DNA of 25,525 bases from the NCBI GenBank assembly GCA_964370795.1, contig CAYJME010000022.1:1-25525 (forward strand), given 5' to 3'. This document shows, piece after piece, positions 8,328 through 14,293 of the stretch. Under the pieces are notes generated by a model. The model was not told the origin of the DNA. It was given only the letters and a program-made list of their open reading frames with translations, and ran no database searches. Made by a program: the position numbers and the translations under genes. The stretch is from JAHFOW01 sp964370795. Its GTDB lineage: Bacteria > Planctomycetota > Brocadiia > Brocadiales > Brocadiaceae. Position 1 is the stretch's first letter. Each line of letters starts with the position of its first letter.

Positions 8328-9719
8328 ATGCCTAAACAATCCATATTAATAGTAGATGACGAAAACGCCGCGCGGTACGGGATGAAAAAGATCCTGAAAA
8401 AGGATAACTATATCATGTACGAATCCGCAAACAGCGCTGACGCATTACAGATAATCAAAACGCATCATCCCGAACTCGTATTTCTTGACATTAACATGCC
8501 ACAGCTTGATGGCATGAAGACACTGGAGATGATCAAGGCAATGAAAAATCCACCGCTCGTGGTCATCGTTACCGCTTATGGATCCGAAAAGATCGCTGTT
8601 GAGGCAATGAAAAGGGGGGCTTATGATTACATTGCAAAGCCATACGAAATCGACGAGCTCCGGATCATTGCCAAGAACGCATTTGAAAAACTCGCATTGC
8701 AGGAAGAAAATGCACGACTCAGGCTGGAAATAGGCAGACTTGAGGGCATGGGTGAACTTCTTGGCCAGAGTGAGGCAATGAAGGACGTATTCAACAAAAT
8801 AGAAAAGGTTGGCTCAACGGACGTCATGGTATTGATACAGGGAGAAAGCGGCAGCGGCAAGGAACTCGTTGCCAGGGAGCTTCACAAACGCAGCAAGAGG
8901 AAAAACGAGCCGATGATCATAATGAACTGTGCTGCCGTACCGGAGACGTTGATCGAGAGTGAACTCTTTGGACACGAAAAAGGGGCGTTTACCGGCGCCA
9001 CCGAAAGACGCATGGGAAAATTCGAACTGGCAAATAAAGGAACCATATTCCTGGATGAAATTGGGGATATGAGCATGAGCACACAATCAAAACTTTTGCG
9101 GGTATTACAGGAACAAAAATTCGAGCGGTTGGGCGGCACAGAGACCTTATCCGTGGACGTGCGCATCATGAGCGCTACGCACCGTGACCTGGAAGAAGAA
9201 ATAGAAGGAGGCAGATTCCGTGAAGACTTATATTACAGAATCAAGGTCGTTAATATAAAACTCCCGCCACTCAGAAACAGGAAGGAAGACATACCTCTTT
9301 TGGTAAACCGGTTCATACAACACTTCTCGGAAAGACATCAAAAGGACGTCGTCTCCATTTCTCATGAGGCAATGAAATATCTGGTATCGTATAACTGGCC
9401 CGGGAACGTTCGTCAACTCAAGAACGTTATTGAGAGTGCCGTTGTGCTTTCAAACAATACCATCCTCGATATGATTGATTTGCCGGACGAAATAAAACAC
9501 CCCGAAAACAGTGTGTTAGCCGTGAAAAATGTCGATTACAACCTTTCGTTCCGGGATGCAAAGAAGGTGATTGTCGAAAATTTTGAGCGTGATTTTATAC
9601 GGAAGAAGCTTGAAGAATGCGGTTGGAACGTTAGCCGCGCCGCAGAGTCGCTCGACATGCATCGTCAGAATTTACAACAAAAAATACGCGAACTGCGGAT
9701 TAGTAAACAGGATGCCTAA
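8328..9719 (+). CDS. Sigma-54-dependent response regulator (NtrC/AtoC family)
   Basis: Transcription activator of 463 aa with three domains. The receiver (1-120) has acidic pocket D10/D11, phosphate acceptor D54 in VFLDINMP, T82 and K104. The AAA+ domain (about 140-375) has Walker A GESGSGKE (172-179), the sigma-54 contact loop GAFTGA (219-224), Walker B TIFLDEIGD (239-247) and the arginine-finger region FREDLYYR. The C-terminal Fis-type helix-turn-helix is GWNVSRAAESLDMHRQNL near the end. All key residues are present, so it should activate RNA polymerase carrying RpoN when phosphorylated, most likely by the histidine kinase upstream. ATG start; an overlapping ATG lies a few bases upstream out of frame. 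The target genes are unknown. Confidence 0.95.
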   Translation: MPKQSILIVDDENAARYGMKKILKKDNYIMYESANSADALQIIKTHHPELVFLDINMPQLDGMKTLEMIKAMKNPPLVVIVTAYGSEKIAVEAMKRGAYDYIAKPYEIDELRIIAKNAFEKLALQEENARLRLEIGRLEGMGELLGQSEAMKDVFNKIEKVGSTDVMVLIQGESGSGKELVARELHKRSKRKNEPMIIMNCAAVPETLIESELFGHEKGAFTGATERRMGKFELANKGTIFLDEIGDMSMSTQSKLLRVLQEQKFERLGGTETLSVDVRIMSATHRDLEEEIEGGRFREDLYYRIKVVNIKLPPLRNRKEDIPLLVNRFIQHFSERHQKDVVSISHEAMKYLVSYNWPGNVRQLKNVIESAVVLSNNTILDMIDLPDEIKHPENSVLAVKNVDYNLSFRDAKKVIVENFERDFIRKKLEECGWNVSRAAESLDMHRQNLQQKIRELRISKQDA

Positions 9720-9888
9720 CAGTTCAGTACACCGCAGAGAACACAAAGTTCCCAGGGATTGTGATAAAAGTAATGTTCGTCAGTTAGCAAATTATACAAA
9801 GATTGTAATTGTCTGTCGGTTTGTCTTTTAAAATTCCTTTACATTCCGAGGCATTTCTGATAACGTGGAAAAATCGCATAATAACTTG

Positions 9889-10655
9889 TTATAAAGGCGA
9901 GTCACGATGGGTTTTACACTCGAAACAATCGTACCGTGGGGACGTTCCTACGACGAATACTGTGCCATGTTCGGCCTCACGGAGGCCGATCTGAAACTTC
10001 GCATTCTCGGCTGTGGTGATGGTCCAGCTGGGTTCAATTCGGAACTGACCAAACTTGGTGGTCACGTCATTTCAGTCGATCCGATCTATATCTTTGACGC
10101 TGCACCGATCAGAAGCCGCATATCTGAGACTTACGAAACCGTGATGGCCCAAATGCGCAAAAACCAAAAAGACTATGTTTGGAGCTCTATCTCGTCGGTT
10201 GAAGAGCTTGGGCGTGTTCGCATGTCAGCAATGAATACATTCCTGTCGGACTACGAGACCGGAAAGAACGATGGCCGATATATTGCTGGAGAATTGCCGT
10301 TACTTCCTCTTGAGAGCGGCAAGTTCGACATCGCTTTGTCATCGCATTTCTTGTTTCTATACAGCACCCACCTGTCTGCCCAGTTTCATCTTCAGGCTCT
10401 TCGGGAAATGTTGCGGGTAGCTCGCGAAGTCAGAGTGTTTCCTTTGCTTACGCTTGACGGGACACCTTCGCCACACTTGACCTTCGTTACTGAATCCCTT
10501 GTAAGTCACGGCTTCGGAATTGAGGTTAGGCGTGTCCCTTATGAATTCCAGCGAGGCGGCAATGAAATGTTGGTCATCAAGCCTGTCTAACATTGCGGTT
10601 GAGAGGGACGCTCCGCAAGCAGGCTTCACTCGCTCTGGGCCCCACACCTTAAACG
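9889..10655 (+). mobile_element. Solitary integron-type gene cassette (putative limits)
   Basis: A single short-leader gene (9907-10590) ends inside an attC-like site (10585-10661). By the normal recombination point (G^TT), the right limit is after G10655. The left limit is less certain: the nearest GTT before the gene is at 9888-9890, which leaves an 18-base leader typical of cassettes, but the bases after it (ATAA) do not fit the usual GTTRRRY. No integrase gene, attI or second attC was found in the window. Confidence 0.6.
9907..10590 (+). CDS. Class I SAM-dependent methyltransferase, cassette-borne
   Basis: Protein of 227 aa. The SAM-binding motif I is ILGCGDGPAGFN (33-44), and the acidic residue that usually contacts the SAM ribose is D58 in ISVDP. 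A post-motif acidic region FDIALSSHFLFLY follows near residue 140. No substrate can be assigned. The TAA stop lies inside the R'' box of the attC-like site, as is usual in integron cassettes. By eye its codons look richer in G+C than its neighbours (many gcc, ggc, ctc), which fits transfer. AAGGCGAG just upstream of the ATG may serve as ribosome site. No promoter is visible in the 18-base leader, so expression would depend on flanking sequence. Confidence 0.82.
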   Translation: MGFTLETIVPWGRSYDEYCAMFGLTEADLKLRILGCGDGPAGFNSELTKLGGHVISVDPIYIFDAAPIRSRISETYETVMAQMRKNQKDYVWSSISSVEELGRVRMSAMNTFLSDYETGKNDGRYIAGELPLLPLESGKFDIALSSHFLFLYSTHLSAQFHLQALREMLRVAREVRVFPLLTLDGTPSPHLTFVTESLVSHGFGIEVRRVPYEFQRGGNEMLVIKPV

Positions 10656-10661
10656 TTAGGC
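10585..10661 (+). other. attC-like integron recombination site
   Basis: R'' GTCTAAC (10585-10591) and R' GTTAGGC (10655-10661) are complementary at 6 of 7 positions. Inside, L'' GGTTGAGAGGG (10597-10607) pairs with L' CCCCACACC (10640-10648), leaving T10600 and A10604 unpaired; such extrahelical bases mark attC sites. The spacers are 5 and 6 bases, as expected. The 77-bp total and a variable terminal part (10608-10639) fit the attC size range. Confidence 0.8.
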
Positions 10662-10840
10662 AAAAATTAGTAATCCGATAAAGGAGGGCTTGGGGGGAAT
10701 TGGGGATAGACATTATTTGTTCTTCAATAAATCCAAGGATTTCACAGCCTTTTTTTCACTTTGGGGATGAACATCTGATGCAATCAGTAAGAATTTCAAA
10801 AGAATAACGAGAGGGGTTTTGTTTACTTCATCATCAATCA

Positions 10841-12211
10841 CTAGAGTTGATTTCTTAATTTCTTTTCAGTCTCCTGTCTTTTTTGTTCTAATAGCTGGCT
10901 TTTTATTACCGGGTAGCTCTCCGCATCTTTAAGACGTTTAAAAGATGCTGGCAGATGGCTAAGGTTCTCCGAGGCATTACGCTGAATTTGGTGTATCGGG
11001 GGAAGATTGCAACATATCTTACCATCTTTTATAACCGGCACCAAAAGAGGCATTCCTTCGGTTTTTTCACCCTCAAGCCCTATGACGTCTTTTATAATAT
11101 TACCATAATCGTCGGTGACCCGGTATACCTGTTTCTTGCATGGGTAGGTAATCTTGTCTTCGCTGAATTTCATCCTGGGAATAGATTTTCCCTCATGTTC
11201 CTGCTCAACGAGTTTATAAACTCCCCCAAGGGCTGGTGCATCTTTGGAGGTAACCATCTCGGTCCCCACACCAAAGGAGTCTATGGGTGCGGCATTCCTC
11301 ATCAGCTCATCAATTCGCTCTTCGTTTAAATCACCGCTGCCAACGATCCTGACGTGGTGTAACCCTTCGCCATCTAATATTTTTCTCACTTCCTTACTAA
11401 GGTTTATTAAGTCCCCACTATCAATACGGACGCCCTTGAGTTTCTTGCCAATCATGGCAGCATGTTTCGCTCCAATCAAGGTATTGTAGGTATCAATGAG
11501 CAACAGAGTGTTATCAGGAAATGTTTCATGAAATTTGCAGAAAGAATTAAGTTCATTTTCAAATGCCATAACCCATGAGTGTGCAATTGTTCCTACGGCG
11601 GGTATTCCGAGCTTAAAAGCGGCGAATACATTTGAAGTGCCGTTGCATCCACCGAGGAAACATGCCCGTGCTGCAAGGACACCGGCCTGCGGACCATGGG
11701 CGCGGCGGGTACCAAAATCAATCACATCACGTCCCCGGGCAGCATATACTATCCTTGACGCCTTGGTTGCTATTGACGTCTGGAAGTTTATAGTTGAGAG
11801 TAAGTATGTCTCTACGATTTGTGCCTCTACAATGGGGGCTGTGACCCTGAGGAGCGGTTCACCTGCAAATGCAACGGTCCCTTCTGGCATTGCATATAGA
11901 GTACCACTGAAGCTAAAATTCTTCAGATATTCAAAGAAATTGTTACTTACAGGGTGAAAGACCGGTAAGCTGCGTAAATAGTGAATTGATTCTGATGAAA
12001 ATCGTACGTGTGTAAGGTAGTGTAGTACTTGCTCCAGGCCTGCTACGATTAAGTAGGATCGGTTTTTAGGCAAAGTGCGGACAAATAATTCAAAGGTTGC
12101 GGTATCCTGCATCCCTTGCTCAAAATATCCGGCAGCCATCGTAAGCTGATAGAGGTCTGTGACAATGCCAAGCGCATCTTCCGGTAAAAATAGAGATTTT
12201 GGTTCATTCAA
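10841..12211 (-). CDS. pncB: Nicotinate phosphoribosyltransferase
   Basis: Enzyme of 456 aa for NAD salvage: it joins nicotinate and PRPP to nicotinate mononucleotide with ATP. Family blocks are TDLYQLTMAAGY (18-29), DFGTRRAHGPQAG (165-177), the region of the phosphorylated histidine GTIAHSWVMAF (207-217, H211) and the phosphate-binding stretch VRIDSGDL (261-268). Length is typical of the bacterial/eukaryotic long form. The predicted start is TTG; only a weak GAGTG lies upstream, and the conserved N-terminus begins soon after, so the start is moderately sure. It follows tusA by 16 bp, which suggests co-transcription with the sulfur-transfer genes. Confidence 0.92.
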   Translation of the reverse strand: MNEPKSLFLPEDALGIVTDLYQLTMAAGYFEQGMQDTATFELFVRTLPKNRSYLIVAGLEQVLHYLTHVRFSSESIHYLRSLPVFHPVSNNFFEYLKNFSFSGTLYAMPEGTVAFAGEPLLRVTAPIVEAQIVETYLLSTINFQTSIATKASRIVYAARGRDVIDFGTRRAHGPQAGVLAARACFLGGCNGTSNVFAAFKLGIPAVGTIAHSWVMAFENELNSFCKFHETFPDNTLLLIDTYNTLIGAKHAAMIGKKLKGVRIDSGDLINLSKEVRKILDGEGLHHVRIVGSGDLNEERIDELMRNAAPIDSFGVGTEMVTSKDAPALGGVYKLVEQEHEGKSIPRMKFSEDKITYPCKKQVYRVTDDYGNIIKDVIGLEGEKTEGMPLLVPVIKDGKICCNLPPIHQIQRNASENLSHLPASFKRLKDAESYPVIKSQLLEQKRQETEKKLRNQL

Positions 12212-12227
12212 TACGGTTATTCACTCT

Positions 12228-12458
12228 TTATTTTAATCTTCTGATAAAGACGTGGATTTCTCCACCCTCTTCCTGAATACCCAGGAGTTCATTTCCGGTA
12301 GCGCCGCACCACGAAGCAATGTCTTTTTTGATTCCTTCATCCGTTGCAATTACCTCGAGTACCTTACCTACTTCAATGTCTCGTATCTTGCCGGAAGTTT
12401 TAAAAATAGGCATAGGGCACATGAGTCCATAACAATCAAGGGTTTCGTCTGCCTTCAT
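12228..12458 (-). CDS. tusA: TusA-family sulfur carrier protein
   Basis: Small cytoplasmic sulfur carrier of about 76 aa. The family motif is CPMP with the active cysteine followed by Pro-Met-Pro, preceded by LDCYGLM. In known cases this cysteine takes persulfide sulfur from a cysteine desulfurase and passes it to tRNA thiolation, molybdenum cofactor or dissimilatory sulfur pathways. A TTG two codons earlier (12464) would also be in frame, but GGATGAGAG ends six bases before the ATG at 12458, which I therefore chose. It lies between iscU and pncB on the same strand. The adjacent desulfurase homologue lacks its PLP lysine, so the sulfur donor is uncertain. Confidence 0.87.
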   Translation of the reverse strand: MKADETLDCYGLMCPMPIFKTSGKIRDIEVGKVLEVIATDEGIKKDIASWCGATGNELLGIQEEGGEIHVFIRRLK

Positions 12459-12517
12459 ACTCAACTCTCATCCATTTTTCATTTTATTTGAATGTTCAGG
12501 GATTTTATATTAAGCGT

Positions 12518-12541
12518 AGAGACGCAAGATTTTGCGTCTCT
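12518..12541. repeat. Perfect hairpin, family B repeat (copy 2)
   Basis: AGAGACGCAA and TTGCGTCTCT form a perfect 10-bp stem around gatt, in the 106-bp gap between iscU and tusA. The arms match those at 387-439. There is no T tract on the minus strand beyond it, so it is more likely an inserted repeat or an mRNA-stability element than a terminator. Confidence 0.7.
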
Positions 12542-12564
12542 GCTTCTCTGTGTATTTTCCAAAC

Positions 12565-12990
12565 TTAATGTTCGTGATGGTCATCGTGCGCGTGCTGTTT
12601 CTTTTTTTCAAGGCCTTTGCCGGTTGTTTTCTTGAGATAATCGTCTATTGCTGCCTCAATGGCCTCTTCCGCAAGCACGGAGCAATGCATCTTAGCCGGC
12701 GGTAAACCATCCAACGCCTCAGCAACTGCTTTATTTGTAATGCTTAGCGCCTCGTCAAGGGTCTTTCCCTTGAGCATTTCAGTAGAAATACTACTGGTAG
12801 CTATGGCAGCGCCACAACCGAATGTCTTGAATTTTACATCGACAATGACATTATCCTTAACCTTAATCGACATCTTCATAATGTCGCCACATGCCGGGTT
12901 CCCCACTTCCCCAACACCACTGGCATCGGGAAGTTCACCTACATTACGGGGGTTTGCAAAATGGTCCATTACCTTTGCGCTGTACTGCAT
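12565..12990 (-). CDS. iscU: IscU/NifU-type iron-sulfur cluster scaffold
   Basis: Scaffold of 141 aa on which Fe-S clusters are built before delivery to target proteins. The three ligand cysteines are C34 (GNPACGD, with the conserved D36), C59 (FGCGAA) and C103 (KMHCSVLAEEA). The C-terminus has a histidine- and lysine-rich tail (KKKQHAHDDHHEH, 129-141) beyond the usual IscU end, which could bind metal ions. AAGGAG lies seven bases before the ATG. It is 113 bp downstream of the nifS-like gene and would normally receive sulfur from it. Neither LPPVK nor HscAB chaperone genes are visible here, so the chaperone question is open. Confidence 0.92.
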   Translation of the reverse strand: MQYSAKVMDHFANPRNVGELPDASGVGEVGNPACGDIMKMSIKVKDNVIVDVKFKTFGCGAAIATSSISTEMLKGKTLDEALSITNKAVAEALDGLPPAKMHCSVLAEEAIEAAIDDYLKKTTGKGLEKKKQHAHDDHHEH

Positions 12991-13103
12991 AGAAAACTCC
13001 TTATATCAAAATATTTCCTCGTATGTATATTTTCTCTTTTCTACAATAACTGAAGGCATACCGCACCTCTACCTTTTATGAATTTTCTTTTTGTGTGTAT
13101 ATT

Positions 13104-14270
13104 TTATTTCTTCTGGCTGTACAAGGGCGACATCTGCCGGAGACGTTCAATAATGGGCGGCAGTTTTTCCAGGACGCAATGAACGTCATTTTCCGAATTG
13201 TTTATTCCCAGGCTAAAGAGTATGGTTCCCTGCGCGAGCGCCGCATCAACGCCCGTGGCCGTTATAACGTGAGACGCCTTGAGAGACCTTGACGTACATG
13301 CAGAACCACTGGAAATGGCGATACCCTGCATATCAAGGAAGAGCAAAATCGACTCTCCCTCAATAAATTCTATGCACAAACTCAGATTTCCCGGCAGGCA
13401 GTTTGTTGGATGGCCATTCACATATACATGAGAAATATTTTTCAGAATACCATCTTTTAGCCTGTCTCGCAAGGACTGTGCCTTATTTACACGTTGAGAC
13501 ATCTCCGATTGAGCGAGTTCTGAGGCCATTCCTAATCCTACAATACCCATAATATTTTCCGTTCCAGCCCTGCGCCCACCCTCCTGTACACCTCCTTCCA
13601 TAAAAGGACGTATCCTGATGCCTTCCCTCACATAGAGCGCTCCGACTCCCGATGGACCGCCAAATTGATTGGCTGATAAACTGAGCGCATCAATATTGTT
13701 ATCCTTCACATCTACCGGAATGTTTCCCACTGCTGCAACTGCATCGGTATGGAAAATAATGTTTTTTTCCCTGGTAAGTGAACCAATTTCTTTTACCGGT
13801 TCAACCGTCCCAATCTCATTATTGGCGTACATAATTGAAACCATGGTTGTTGTGGGCTTGATGGCCTTTTTAACGTCATCCGGATTAATCATGCCGCATT
13901 TATCAACAGGAAGATACGTAACTTCATATCCCGATTTTTCCAATGATTTCAAAGGGTTGAGCACGGAAAAATGCTCAATCTGAGAAGTGATAATATGGTT
14001 TCCCTTTTTTTTGTGCGCGGGCAGTATGCCCTTCAAGGCGAAATTATTGGCTTCAGTGCCGCCCGATGTGAACATAATCTCATTTGGCTTCGCATTGATA
14101 AGACCCGCCACCTGACCTCTGGCCGTCTGGATGGCCTCACTCGTTATCTTTCCGAAGTGATGTAAATTGGAGGGGTTGCCAAAACCCTCCTTTAACAAGG
14201 GTATTATAGCCTCCATCACCTTTGGATGCAGAGGCGTGCCAGAGGCGTTATCCATATATATTTTTTCCAC
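13104..14270 (-). CDS. NifS/IscS-like cysteine desulfurase homologue lacking the PLP lysine
   Basis: Protein of 388 aa, a full-length fold-type I aminotransferase-class-V member. Kept features are SGGTEANN (69-76, phosphate binding), H100 in IEHFSVL, ANNEIG (149-154), D176 in HTDAV and the persulfide cysteine C325 in SSGSACTSRS. The active site is otherwise altered. The usual S-x-H-K-x-x-G-P-K-G reads SANQFGGPSG, so the Schiff-base lysine is Q202 and the preceding His is N201. The PLP-contacting Gln after HTDAV is A179. The substrate-carboxylate Arg before FSLG is L351. I re-read these codons (AAT CAA; CTC) from the sequence. The start is GTG with AGAGAGG eight bases upstream. It sits between pcrA (23 bp) and iscU. 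It may be inactive, regulatory, or use another chemistry. Confidence 0.85.
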   Translation of the reverse strand: MEKIYMDNASGTPLHPKVMEAIIPLLKEGFGNPSNLHHFGKITSEAIQTARGQVAGLINAKPNEIMFTSGGTEANNFALKGILPAHKKKGNHIITSQIEHFSVLNPLKSLEKSGYEVTYLPVDKCGMINPDDVKKAIKPTTTMVSIMYANNEIGTVEPVKEIGSLTREKNIIFHTDAVAAVGNIPVDVKDNNIDALSLSANQFGGPSGVGALYVREGIRIRPFMEGGVQEGGRRAGTENIMGIVGLGMASELAQSEMSQRVNKAQSLRDRLKDGILKNISHVYVNGHPTNCLPGNLSLCIEFIEGESILLFLDMQGIAISSGSACTSRSLKASHVITATGVDAALAQGTILFSLGINNSENDVHCVLEKLPPIIERLRQMSPLYSQKK

Positions 14271-14278
14271 GAAAATTT

Positions 14279-14285
14279 CCTCTCT
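14279..14285 (-). promoter_or_regulatory. Shine-Dalgarno AGAGAGG deciding the GTG start of the nifS-like gene
   Basis: On the minus strand AGAGAGG precedes GTG by eight bases, inside the 23-bp gap after pcrA. Confidence 0.65.
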
Positions 14286-14293
14286 TAAATAAT

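Noticed and set aside
9780..9790. GTTAGCA upstream of the cassette as its left border
   Set aside because: It would leave a leader of more than 100 bases and mixes with non-cassette sequence; the GTT at 9888 gives a more typical leader, though neither fits perfectly.
12459..12464. TTG two codons upstream of the chosen tusA start
   Set aside because: The ribosome site directly abuts the TTG but has good spacing to the ATG at 12458.
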